Shown here piece after piece: positions 6,612 through 13,605 of a DNA stretch of 18,832 nucleotides. The position numbers and the translations under genes are program-made. This DNA comes from Campylobacterales bacterium. GTDB taxonomy: Bacteria; Campylobacterota; Campylobacteria; Campylobacterales; QNZT01. A model generated the notes under the pieces. It was not told where the DNA came from, did no database searches, and worked only from the letters and a program-made list of their open reading frames with translations. The stretch covers positions 1-18,832 of the forward strand of contig JALUNR010000243.1 of NCBI GenBank assembly GCA_027055005.1, given 5' to 3'. The number at the start of each line of letters is the position of its first letter. The first letter of the stretch is position 1.

Positions 6612-8108
6612 ATGAAAAATATAATAAAAGGTAGTTTGATTTCAATAGCAACTTGTGCAGTTCTTTTGAGTTTACAAGGTTGTGGTAGTGATAGAGCAGG
6701 TATAAGTCCATCAGAGGCAGCACTGCATGGAACTGGTACTACTGATCCAGTTGGAAGAAGTTTAAACTGTGGTAAAGGTACAGCGGATGAAGACTGTGAT
6801 TATATTCCAGATAGTGAAGAGGGATTGCCTCCATATGGTGATGCAGTTCCTGGAGAAAAAGATAGTGATAATGATGGTTTAAGTGATGGTTGTGAATATG
6901 GTTTAGCTTTAGCTATACAAGACCATCCTTATTGTGCTAAACTTAAAGATAATCCAACAAATCCATCTAATCCAGATACAGATGGTGATGGTATAAAAGA
7001 TGGTGATGAGTTAAAACCAAATGTAGGTAGTAGATATGTTACTGATCCAACAAATCCAGATACAGATGGTGATGGATTGTTAGATGGTGATGAAATAGGA
7101 AAATTGCCTACTGGAGATAAGTCAAAATATTTAACAAATCCTTTAAATCCAGATACAGATGGTGATGGTTTATCTGATGGTGTGGAAGTTGAAAGTGCTA
7201 TACAAACAAATCCACTTGAAGCAGATACTGATAAAGATGGTGTTACAGATGGTATAGAAGTTTGTGGTACAAAAGGTACAGATAGTACTCATACTAATGG
7301 ATATGGAACAGGATTGATTAGTGCTATAGATGTTGTTGGATTAAATATTGGTATTGATAATGATGGAGCAACCTCTTTAAATGATAAGATTGATACTTTG
7401 ATAAATCATGTGGGTGGAAATACTGATTGTAGTACACCAGCAGATACAAACAATGATCCAGCTGGGAAAATAGATGCACTAGATCCTACAAATGATAGTG
7501 ATGGTGATGGAAGACCAAATGCAAAAGAAACAGAAAAAGGTAAAGATCCACTAGATGCAACAAGTAAGTATCCTTGGATTACAGAAACAACAGATGGCAA
7601 AGCTATGATTGCTAAAGGGTATGCATATGTTCCGGCAAGTGGAAGTGATAAAGGTTACTGGATGGCTAAAATAGAAGCTAGAAATAATGCTGATGGAAAA
7701 GGTGTAGAGTTTACTAGTGTAAATAATGGTAATGTAAATCATGTAACTAGAACTGAAGCTGCTGATTTGATTGCTGATGATGGTTCTCAAACTGGTACAA
7801 ACTATACTATAAAATTACCTACTGAAAATCAGTATAAACATTTGTTTGATGTAAAAACTGGTACTTTTCAACAAGATGGTGATTATGTGAATTGTCTAAG
7901 TTTGGAAAATAAATTTCATGATGCAAATATACCTGTTGATTATAAGACTAAAGTATGTGAGCTTAAAAATGACAATGAAGTAACTGAGGGTGGTTCATGG
8001 TATAAAAAAGATGGTAGCAATACTTATATAAGTAGTGATTCATCTACTGATTCTAGCTTTAGAGCTGCAACACCTGGCATAGATGAGTTAGCTTATCCTA
8101 TGAATTAA
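6612..8108 (+). CDS. Lipoprotein with six thrombospondin type-3 calcium repeats and a lectin/FGE-like C-terminal domain
   Basis: 498 aa from ATG 6612, chosen because GGGAGGAAG (6598-6606) lies just ahead and the protein then begins with a lipoprotein signal peptide; the lipobox is LQGC with Cys24. Six Asp-rich repeats of the form DTDGDGLxDGxE occur at residues 84, 122, 150, 181, 205 and 295. Three are preceded by NPxNP or TNP spacers. From about 332 the pattern changes to GYAYVPASGSDKGYWMAKIEARN, later VTRTEAADLI, YTIKLPTENQYKHLF (398-412), GGSWY (460-464) and SSFRAA (481-486). In order and spacing these resemble the formylglycine-generating-enzyme/C-type-lectin fold (consensus F-I-G-YEVT, RLPTEAEWEYA, RGGSW, GFR). 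The repeats are confident; the C-terminal domain is an inference. It follows the OmpA gene after 1 nt. Function unknown, probably cell-surface binding. Confidence 0.85.
   Translation: MKNIIKGSLISIATCAVLLSLQGCGSDRAGISPSEAALHGTGTTDPVGRSLNCGKGTADEDCDYIPDSEEGLPPYGDAVPGEKDSDNDGLSDGCEYGLALAIQDHPYCAKLKDNPTNPSNPDTDGDGIKDGDELKPNVGSRYVTDPTNPDTDGDGLLDGDEIGKLPTGDKSKYLTNPLNPDTDGDGLSDGVEVESAIQTNPLEADTDKDGVTDGIEVCGTKGTDSTHTNGYGTGLISAIDVVGLNIGIDNDGATSLNDKIDTLINHVGGNTDCSTPADTNNDPAGKIDALDPTNDSDGDGRPNAKETEKGKDPLDATSKYPWITETTDGKAMIAKGYAYVPASGSDKGYWMAKIEARNNADGKGVEFTSVNNGNVNHVTRTEAADLIADDGSQTGTNYTIKLPTENQYKHLFDVKTGTFQQDGDYVNCLSLENKFHDANIPVDYKTKVCELKNDNEVTEGGSWYKKDGSNTYISSDSSTDSSFRAATPGIDELAYPMN
6969..7168 (+). 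repeat. Three identical 23-nt copies encoding calcium repeats
   Basis: Exact copies at 6969-6991, 7053-7075 and 7146-7168, all in the same reading frame of the lipoprotein gene and encoding NPDTDGDG. Identity at the DNA level, including third positions, suggests recent internal duplication or gene conversion, and makes repeat-number change by recombination possible. Confidence 0.85.
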
Positions 8109-8118
8109 AAAAATATAG

Positions 8119-8139
8119 CAAGGGAAAAATTTTTCCTTG
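8119..8139. terminator. Bidirectional hairpin between convergent genes
   Basis: CAAGGGAAAAA pairs with TTTTTCCTTG, with one G-T pair, in the 36-nt gap between the plus-strand lipoprotein gene and minus-strand waaF. On the minus strand the stem is soon followed by a T-rich run (complement of the A tract at 8107-8113); on the plus strand the trailing T tract is part of the stem. It can serve as a terminator for both. Confidence 0.7.
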
Positions 8140-8144
8140 TTGTA

Positions 8145-9068
8145 TCATATCTCCTTTAATATATCTTCTACTGTAATGCTTTTCATACATTTATGAGTTT
8201 TTAAAGGACAACTTCTCTTCATACAAGGCATACAATCTAAATCTTTTTTTACTATTTTAGCATTTGGATTTTTCCAAGGGCTTGTTTCATCCCATCTTGT
8301 TGGACCAAAAAGAGCGATAGTTGGCACTTTATAAGCTGAGGCTATATGCATAGGCCCACTATCATTTGTGATAAAGAGATCAAGTCCAGATATAAACTCT
8401 ATAAGTTCTAAAACTGTTGTTTTTCCAGCTAAGTTTTGAAAGTTTAAAACACCTTCTTTTAAGAGATTTTCTTCTATCTCTTTTGCTATTTGCAGTTCAT
8501 TTGGACCACCAAATATGATGATGTTATATTTTTTATGTAGGGCAGATGCAACTAAAGCAAATCTATCTGGATACCATCTTTTTGCACTTCCATAAGTAGC
8601 ACCAGGATTTATACCTAAAGTTGGTTTATCATAGATTTTAGGAGAGAAATATAACTTTAACTCCTTTGCATCGTAGTCTTTATTTAAAGAGTGATTTATA
8701 AAGTCGTTATATCTTAAAACTTGATGTTTTGATTTATTTGTATATCTTTTGTAGATATATTTCTCTTTTGAGTTTAGAAAAAATTGTAAAAGCCTTGGAT
8801 AGAGCCTTCTTCTAAAAGTGAAACTTTTGTCAAACTCTCCTAAACTTTTTGCTTTCTTATAAATCCAACAAATCCTGCATTTTGCATTTTTGCTTTCATC
8901 AACTATAACTTCTGTTACTTGAGGATGTTTTTTTAATGCTTCAGTAGAAACATAAGAGCCAAAAAGAGTTACCTCAGCTTTTGGATAAGTTTTTAAAAGA
9001 TTTTCGATAGCTGGAGTTGTCATCACGGCATCTCCCAGCCAAGTAGGGATTTCAATAAATAATCTCAT
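8145..9068 (-). CDS. waaF: ADP-heptose:LPS heptosyltransferase II
   Basis: Adds the second L-glycero-D-manno-heptose to the inner core of lipooligosaccharide at the cytosolic face of the inner membrane (GT9, GT-B fold). Signatures: WLGDAVMTTPAI (10-21), NPGATYGSAKRW (154-165), NDSGPMHIA (235-243) and GPTRWDETSPW (255-265). The C-terminal cysteine block CMPCMKRSCPLKTHKCM (279-295), with Cys279, 282, 287 and 294, is characteristic of WaaF. Length 307 aa, near that of Campylobacter homologues. Its ATG overlaps the preceding glycosyltransferase by 17 nt, with AAGAGG ahead of it. Confidence 0.94.
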   Translation of the reverse strand: MRLFIEIPTWLGDAVMTTPAIENLLKTYPKAEVTLFGSYVSTEALKKHPQVTEVIVDESKNAKCRICWIYKKAKSLGEFDKSFTFRRRLYPRLLQFFLNSKEKYIYKRYTNKSKHQVLRYNDFINHSLNKDYDAKELKLYFSPKIYDKPTLGINPGATYGSAKRWYPDRFALVASALHKKYNIIIFGGPNELQIAKEIEENLLKEGVLNFQNLAGKTTVLELIEFISGLDLFITNDSGPMHIASAYKVPTIALFGPTRWDETSPWKNPNAKIVKKDLDCMPCMKRSCPLKTHKCMKSITVEDILKEI

Positions 9069-9942
9069 GTAGCCTCTTTTGTATAGTTTCTAAATTAGCA
9101 GATGGCAGTAAAAAATTATTTTGCACCTCATCGATACTCTCTGGTTTCCATCTTTTATAGCTTGCAAAATTACTATCTCCAAAAAAAGATAGAGTAGGGG
9201 TGTTTGACAGACTTGCTAAATGCATAGGACCAGTTGAAGTTGATACAAATAACCTTACTTTTGATAAAAAGATAGTAAAATCCCAAAGTGAGTTAAAATC
9301 ATCTTTTATCTCAAAATCACTATTTTTTTGTACATACCCTTTTGAAGTTTTATCATCTGGTCCAAAGGTAAAGACAACTTTTGCTTTGTTTTTTATAGAA
9401 TTAGCCAATTCAAGATAATCTTCAATTCTCAAGTTCCCATCACTACTTCCACCAAATCCAGGATGAAAAATAACTATATTTTCTCTTTTTTGATTTAGTT
9501 CTAAAATGGGTGGAGTGTATGTTAAATCTAAATTTTTATCAAATGCTTTTAAAAGCTCTAAGTTATATTTCCATTCACTCATTTTTACTTCACTTCGTCG
9601 CTGAACTACTTTTTTGTTAAAAAAGATTTGAGCCATTTTTGTTGCTGGAGCGATTCTTGTTTTTATACCACTTAAAAACAGTGCAAGTCCAAGTTTTGTA
9701 TCTATGAAAGCTGAGATTGAGATATCAATATGTAATTTTTTTAGTTTTTTTGATAGTTTAAAAGGCTTATCTTCATACAAAATAACCTCATCTATAAAAT
9801 CAAAATGCTTGGCAAATTCATAATTTACTTTTGAAACAAGTATAAATATCTTATGATTTGTTTGTTTTTTTAAAACTTTTATCATAGGAAGAGTAGTGCA
9901 AAAGTCTCCTATTTTGTCATGACGAGTTATAAGTATGTTCAT
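9052..9942 (-). CDS. GT9-family glycosyltransferase (third heptosyltransferase-like)
   Basis: 296 aa. The heptosyltransferase fold is shown by ITRHDKIGDFCTTLPMIKVL at the N-terminus, FHPGFGGSSDGN in the middle (the NPGA/HPGxG block) and STSTGPMHLA with FFGDSNF near the C-terminus. In WaaC and WaaF the position before the Ser/Thr-Gly-Pro is Asp; here it is Ser, so donor recognition may differ. It lies between waaC (4-nt ATGA overlap) and waaF (17-nt overlap) in one operon, so it probably adds a further core sugar, comparable in position to a WaaQ-like heptosyltransferase. The acceptor and sugar are not determined. Confidence 0.85.
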   Translation of the reverse strand: MNILITRHDKIGDFCTTLPMIKVLKKQTNHKIFILVSKVNYEFAKHFDFIDEVILYEDKPFKLSKKLKKLHIDISISAFIDTKLGLALFLSGIKTRIAPATKMAQIFFNKKVVQRRSEVKMSEWKYNLELLKAFDKNLDLTYTPPILELNQKRENIVIFHPGFGGSSDGNLRIEDYLELANSIKNKAKVVFTFGPDDKTSKGYVQKNSDFEIKDDFNSLWDFTIFLSKVRLFVSTSTGPMHLASLSNTPTLSFFGDSNFASYKRWKPESIDEVQNNFLLPSANLETIQKRLHEIIY

Positions 9943-10895
9943 GAAAGTAGCCTTTTTGCTTCTTTTATTATGAAATTTTCATTTATCTCTTTTATTGAGT
10001 AATCTTCTTTATCAAGTTTATATGGATTTACCTTTGAAGGGGATTTTAAAAGTACAGTTTTTTCATCACAATAGATTCTATCAGGTGGAACAGGTCCAAA
10101 AAGTACTATACTGGGGATGTTATTTGCCCAAGCTATATAGGTTGGTCCCGTGTCATTTCCTATGATAAGTTTTGCTTGTGAGATAAGAGCTTTTAACTCA
10201 TTAAGATTTAGTTTGACTATATCTATATCTCCTAGAGATTTTGCGAACTCATACTCTTCTTGGTTTGAGTATGGAACTGTAACTTTTACATCGAGAGCTT
10301 GGATGACTCTTTTTACCTTTTCTTTTGGATATATTTTACTTTTCCAACTAGCTCCGATGATAAAAACTACTTCAGGATTAAACTCTTTTTTAGTTTTGTA
10401 AAAAAGATATGGTTTTTGGTTTAGCACATCTTCTTTTGTTATGTTTAGTCCAAGAGATTTATTTATCAAAAGTCTATATCTATCTATAGTATTTAAGTGA
10501 TAAGGTATGTTAAATTTGTGTTTATAAAACCAACTTGCTTCTTTCTCTCTAGCTGAGTTTTTATCATAGCCATATATATTTTTACAAAGTAGTCTTGAAG
10601 TTATGGCTGATTTGATATTTGCTTGTAAGTCTATGACTAAGTCATAGTTTTTTTTTGCGATTTGTTTTACTTTTTTTATCTCTTTGAAGATATTTAAAGG
10701 GGATTTTTTTATTGATTTTAGATTTAGCTTTTTTATGGAGTCTATATGTGGGTTGTTTTCTAAAATAGGAGCAAAACTCTCTTCTGCTATCCAGTCTATT
10801 TTAGAGTTTGGAAACTCTTTTTTTATGTGTTGCAAAATAAATGCTGATTGGATTATATCTCCCATAGCGGAGAGTTTTACTATAGCTATTTTCAT
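9939..10895 (-). CDS. waaC: ADP-heptose:LPS heptosyltransferase I
   Basis: Adds the first heptose to Kdo of lipid A. The N-terminus IVKLSAMGDIIQSAFILQHI with WIAEESFAPIL is the WaaC type. AREKEASWFY and YHLNTIDRYR are conserved in this subgroup, and the C-terminal part has GNDTGPTYIAWANN and LFGPVPPDR. Length 318 aa. It is the first gene of the minus-strand trio. No Shine-Dalgarno sequence precedes the ATG; a TATAAT lies only 6 nt upstream, suggesting a leaderless transcript. Confidence 0.93.
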   Translation of the reverse strand: MKIAIVKLSAMGDIIQSAFILQHIKKEFPNSKIDWIAEESFAPILENNPHIDSIKKLNLKSIKKSPLNIFKEIKKVKQIAKKNYDLVIDLQANIKSAITSRLLCKNIYGYDKNSAREKEASWFYKHKFNIPYHLNTIDRYRLLINKSLGLNITKEDVLNQKPYLFYKTKKEFNPEVVFIIGASWKSKIYPKEKVKRVIQALDVKVTVPYSNQEEYEFAKSLGDIDIVKLNLNELKALISQAKLIIGNDTGPTYIAWANNIPSIVLFGPVPPDRIYCDEKTVLLKSPSKVNPYKLDKEDYSIKEINENFIIKEAKRLLS

Positions 10896-10901
10896 GTAAA
10901 T

Positions 10902-10907
10902 ATTATA
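10902..10907 (-). promoter_or_regulatory. Candidate -10 box of the waaC operon, placed for a leaderless mRNA
   Basis: A consensus TATAAT on the minus strand is followed by ATTTAC and then the ATG of waaC at 10895. Transcription usually begins about 7 nt after the box, which falls on the start codon. No AGGA-like ribosome site is present. Confidence 0.5.
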
Positions 10908-10930
10908 GTAAAAGTAAATAAATTTTTTGA

Positions 10931-10936
10931 TACAAT
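10931..10936 (+). promoter_or_regulatory. Candidate -10 box of the SQR-like gene
   Basis: TACAAT lies in the divergent 73-nt gap between waaC and the flavoprotein gene, about 33 nt before ATG 10969. AAGGGGAAG precedes the start codon as ribosome site. No clear -35 is seen. Confidence 0.45.
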
Positions 10937-10968
10937 CACTAAAGTTATATTTATTATAAGGGGAAGTT

Positions 10969-12135
10969 ATGAAGAGAAAAGTTTTAGTTTTAGGTGGTGG
11001 ATTTGCTGGAGTGGAATCTGCAATCTTCTTGAGAAAAGAGGGCTTTAATGTTACATTAATTTCAAATCGTGATTATTTTTATATTTATCCAACTTCTATA
11101 TGGATACCAACTGGTGAGGCTGAATTTGAAGATATATGTGTGCCTTTGAAAGATTTGAGTGAGGCTCATGGCTTTGAGTTGATAGTTGATGAAGTAAAAG
11201 AAATAAAAAGTGCAGAAAATAAGGTAGTGTGTAAAAAAGAAGTTTATGAGTATGAAAACTTGATAGTAGCTATCGGAAGCGGGAAGATGAAGCATGAGGG
11301 AAATGAAAACTTTTTATCTATTTGTGGTGAGCCTAAAGAGGCTATAAAAATAAAAGAGAGGATTGATGAGCTTATAGAAAAAGGGAGTGGAAAGATAGCT
11401 ATGGGGTTTGGAGGAAATCCAAAAGATCCTAGTAATGTCAGAGGTGGACCAGCTTTTGAAGTACTCTTTAATGTTCACAATAAACTTAAAAAACTTGGAA
11501 TCAGAGATAAGTTTGAGCTTACATTTTTTGCACCGATGGAAAAACCAGGGGCTAGAATGGGAGAACAAGCTTTAAAAATGATGGATGTTTTCTTTAACAA
11601 GTTAGACATCAAAAAGCATTTTGGTAAAAAGATGAAGAGATTTGAGTCTGATGGGATAGTTTTTGAAGATGATAGTAAGATTGAGAGTGATTTTACTATG
11701 TTTATCCCTGCTGGTAATGGTCATGAAGTATTTAAAAATAGTGATTTACCACTAAATGAAGCTGGACTTATAAAGGTAAATGACTATTGTGAAGTAGAAG
11801 GGTGTGAAAATGTTTATGCAGTTGGAGATAGTGTTGCACTAGAAGGACCTGACTGGAGAGCAAAACAAGGTCATATAGCTGAGGTTATGGCAAGAAATGT
11901 AGCTTATAACTTAGAGCAAAAACTAAAAGGAAGCAGTGATAGAAAAGGATATAAAGAGCATATAAATATCCTTTGTGTTATGGATAGCGGAGATGGAGCA
12001 GCTTTTGTATATAGAGATAACAAAGGTGGAAAGATGTTACCTATGCCGATAGTTGGGCATTGGCTAAAAAAAGGTTGGGGATGGTATTGTAGAAACTCAA
12101 AGTTAGGTAAAATTCCTAGAATACCTGGAATGTAA
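10969..12135 (+). CDS. Sulfide:quinone oxidoreductase-like FAD flavoprotein
   Basis: 388 aa. The N-terminal Rossmann motif VLGGGFAGVESA binds FAD, LIVAIGSG is the second dinucleotide block, and VYAVGDSVAL (282-291) is the C-terminal FAD motif of the SQR/flavocytochrome c sulfide dehydrogenase/NDH-2 superfamily. RGGPAFEVLFNV (159-170) corresponds to the SQR block CxGPAYE, but the redox cysteine expected there is Gly. Cys119 (SICGEP) and Cys336 (ILCVMD) sit near positions of the other two SQR cysteines; further Cys are 57, 88, 274, 279 and 374. The C-terminal KKGWGWYCRNSKLGKIPRIPGM in pieces (KKGWGWYCR, then a basic tail) could attach to the membrane. It probably feeds electrons into quinone; sulfide as substrate is uncertain. 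The last 20 nt overlap mqnA tail to tail. Confidence 0.8.
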   Translation: MKRKVLVLGGGFAGVESAIFLRKEGFNVTLISNRDYFYIYPTSIWIPTGEAEFEDICVPLKDLSEAHGFELIVDEVKEIKSAENKVVCKKEVYEYENLIVAIGSGKMKHEGNENFLSICGEPKEAIKIKERIDELIEKGSGKIAMGFGGNPKDPSNVRGGPAFEVLFNVHNKLKKLGIRDKFELTFFAPMEKPGARMGEQALKMMDVFFNKLDIKKHFGKKMKRFESDGIVFEDDSKIESDFTMFIPAGNGHEVFKNSDLPLNEAGLIKVNDYCEVEGCENVYAVGDSVALEGPDWRAKQGHIAEVMARNVAYNLEQKLKGSSDRKGYKEHINILCVMDSGDGAAFVYRDNKGGKMLPMPIVGHWLKKGWGWYCRNSKLGKIPRIPGM

Positions 12136-12775
12136 GCTTTTTAAATCTTTTAAGAGCTTTTTGCTCTTTATAATTTATCTTATAAGAGATGAGAGTTAGA
12201 TACTCTTTTATCTCTTTTTTTGAAACTCCACTTTTTTGGGAGTATTTTTCAAGTATATATTGAGGGATTTTTTTATTTAAATGGATAAATCTTTTTATTA
12301 GTTTTTCGTAAAAGGTTATATGTTTGTTAGCACAAAATCTTGCAAAAACAAATGGAAGTTTTTCTTTTTCATACCAAAGTGAACATAAATCTTGATAATC
12401 TTTTGGATTTTTTAAAAACTGTTTTAGAGCTTTATCTCCGATAATAATTTCACCTTTTAAGCCTAAAACTTTTGCTAAAGCATTTGAAGAGGCAGATTCA
12501 AAGTCATTTTTACTTTTACCTTTTTTTACTAAAACACTTCTTACTTCTTTTTTTGCTACTATTCCTACATCAAATCTTTTAAATCTTCCTTTAAAACTTT
12601 CGATACTTGAAATAAATCCTGCATCGACCTCTCTTCTTTTAAATAGTTTGTTTATATTTGCTGGATATGATTTATGATAGTTTATGGATTGTTTAGTTTG
12701 AGTGTTGTTTATGTATCGTTTCAAAAATATATGAAATGGAATTAAATTTATATACTCTATTTTACCAAGTAACAT
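12116..12775 (-). CDS. mqnA: Chorismate dehydratase MqnA (menaquinone synthesis, futalosine pathway)
   Basis: 219 aa from ATG 12775. MqnA converts chorismate to 3-enolpyruvyl-benzoate, the first step of the futalosine route to menaquinone. GKIEYINLIPFHIF matches the family's GKIxYLNxxPF opening, REVDAGFISSIES matches the substrate-binding DAxxISSI block, and IIGDKAL with DLCSLWYEKEKLPFVFARF are conserved. The fold is that of a periplasmic-binding protein but without signal peptide, so it is cytosolic. A GTG at 12784 would add three residues, but AGAGGTG (12782-12788) sits 6 nt before ATG 12775 and overlaps that GTG. Divergent from moaD and convergent with the SQR-like gene. Confidence 0.88.
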   Translation of the reverse strand: MLLGKIEYINLIPFHIFLKRYINNTQTKQSINYHKSYPANINKLFKRREVDAGFISSIESFKGRFKRFDVGIVAKKEVRSVLVKKGKSKNDFESASSNALAKVLGLKGEIIIGDKALKQFLKNPKDYQDLCSLWYEKEKLPFVFARFCANKHITFYEKLIKRFIHLNKKIPQYILEKYSQKSGVSKKEIKEYLTLISYKINYKEQKALKRFKKLTFQVF

Positions 12776-12781
12776 TGATGG

Positions 12782-12788
12782 CACCTCT
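12782..12788 (-). promoter_or_regulatory. Ribosome binding site that fixes the mqnA start
   Basis: AGAGGTG, nearly the full anti-Shine-Dalgarno complement, is 6 nt from ATG 12775. The alternative GTG start at 12784 lies within it and has no site of its own. Confidence 0.7.
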
Positions 12789-12802
12789 AAGTTTTAGCTA
12801 AG

Positions 12803-12808
12803 TATAAT
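12803..12808 (+). promoter_or_regulatory. Candidate -10 box of moaD
   Basis: Consensus TATAAT 23 nt before ATG 12832, in the 56-nt divergent gap with mqnA; AAGG at 12821-12824 is the ribosome site. No clear -35. Confidence 0.55.
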
Positions 12809-12831
12809 CAAAAAAAATAAAAGGTTATAAA

Positions 12832-13053
12832 ATGGTAAAAGTTGAGTTTTTAGGACCTATCTCAAAAGAGCCTTTAGAAGTTGATATAAAAAACCTAAAT
12901 GAGCTAAAAGAGATATTAAAAAAAGATGAAAGTTTAAGCGAGTGGCTAGACTCCTTGGCAGTTGCAGTTAATGATGAGATAGTTAGTAGTTTAGATATAG
13001 AGCTTAAAGATGGGGATAAGATATCTTTATTGCCCCCAGTTTGTGGAGGCTAA
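12832..13053 (+). CDS. moaD: Molybdopterin synthase sulfur-carrier subunit
   Basis: 73 aa beta-grasp protein ending in Gly-Gly, the C-terminus that is adenylated and thiocarboxylated to carry sulfur to the precursor of molybdopterin. LLPPVCGG at the end and VAVNDEIV, LKDGDKISLLPPV in the body match the MoaD/ThiS family. The large MoaE subunit follows after a 114-nt gap holding two hairpins, so expression of the two halves may be uncoupled. Confidence 0.93.
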   Translation: MVKVEFLGPISKEPLEVDIKNLNELKEILKKDESLSEWLDSLAVAVNDEIVSSLDIELKDGDKISLLPPVCGG

Positions 13054-13079
13054 CACTTAAAGCAGACTGGACCAATAAA

Positions 13080-13113
13080 GTAAATCTTAGCGAGTGAAAC
13101 GAGGTAGATTTAC
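13080..13113. repeat. Inverted repeat with conserved-looking loop between moaD and moaE
   Basis: GTAAATCT (13080-13087) pairs perfectly with AGATTTAC (13106-13113) around an 18-nt GC-richer loop containing GCGAGTGAAACGAG. It is unlike its AT-rich surroundings. It may be an RNA hairpin or a copy of a dispersed repeat; only one copy is in this window. Confidence 0.6.
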
Positions 13114-13118
13114 GGTTA

Positions 13119-13136
13119 GAAAAACTTTAGTTTTTC
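13119..13136. terminator. AT-rich hairpin before moaE
   Basis: GAAAAACT and AGTTTTTC form an 8-bp arm pair around TT, in practice a 4-6 nt loop. On the plus strand the 3' arm is T-rich but no further T run follows, so termination of moaD transcripts would be partial at best. Confidence 0.4.
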
Positions 13137-13167
13137 ACAATAAAATAGAAACTAAAACGGAGAAAAG

Positions 13168-13605
13168 ATGCTAGAACTATACAAAGGAAACTTAGATGTC
13201 AAATCCATCCAAAACAAGTGGTTTGACTTGGTAAAAGAAAAAAATCATGGAGCTTTGATAACATTTGTTGGTATTGTTAGGGATGAAGATGGTATAGATG
13301 GGCTTAGTTTTGATATATATGAACCGATTTTAAATAACTGGTTTTTAAAATGGCAAGGTAAGTTAAAAATGGTTAAAGCTGAAGTTTATATGGCACACTC
13401 TATTGGGGATGTTTTACTTCATGAGAGTTCATTTATGTGTGCTATTTCATCTCCAAAAAGAAGGGTTTCACTTGAAATGATAGATAAATTTGTAGAGGAT
13501 TTTAAAGCAAATGCTCCTATTTGGAAGTATGATTTAAGAGATGGGAAGAGGCTTTTTATAAAAAAAAGAGGACAAAAATTAGAAAATAGTGGGGTATTAG
13601 TATGA
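13168..13605 (+). CDS. moaE: Molybdopterin synthase catalytic subunit
   Basis: 145 aa. MoaE binds MoaD's thiocarboxylated tail and inserts two sulfurs into cyclic pyranopterin monophosphate to give molybdopterin. GALITFVGIVRD, HSIGDVLLHESS (the family's H-x-G-x-V), SSPKRR and ANAPIWKYDL (the APIWK block carrying a substrate Lys) are present. CGGAGAAAAG gives the ribosome site. Its stop overlaps moeA (ATGA). Confidence 0.95.
   Translation: MLELYKGNLDVKSIQNKWFDLVKEKNHGALITFVGIVRDEDGIDGLSFDIYEPILNNWFLKWQGKLKMVKAEVYMAHSIGDVLLHESSFMCAISSPKRRVSLEMIDKFVEDFKANAPIWKYDLRDGKRLFIKKRGQKLENSGVLV

Noticed and set aside
6406..6723. Minus-strand open frame of 105 codons across the OmpA/lipoprotein junction
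   Set aside because: Antisense shadow of two well-supported genes with no family resemblance or ribosome site.
6969..7168. Repeats considered as a CRISPR array
   Set aside because: The copies are in frame, encode calcium-binding motifs and are separated by coding sequence of unequal length; no cas genes are nearby.
7602..8108. FGE/lectin-like domain as the variable target of a diversity-generating retroelement
   Set aside because: No reverse transcriptase, template repeat or adenine-biased terminal repeat is visible in the window.
11062..11568. Minus-strand open frames inside the SQR-like gene
   Set aside because: Composition is the complement of the flavoprotein coding frame and no motif is recognisable.
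13054..13167. Molybdenum-cofactor riboswitch before moaE
   Set aside because: The gap is only 114 nt and shows two simple hairpins rather than the conserved multi-stem core; this class is not known from the phylum to my knowledge.
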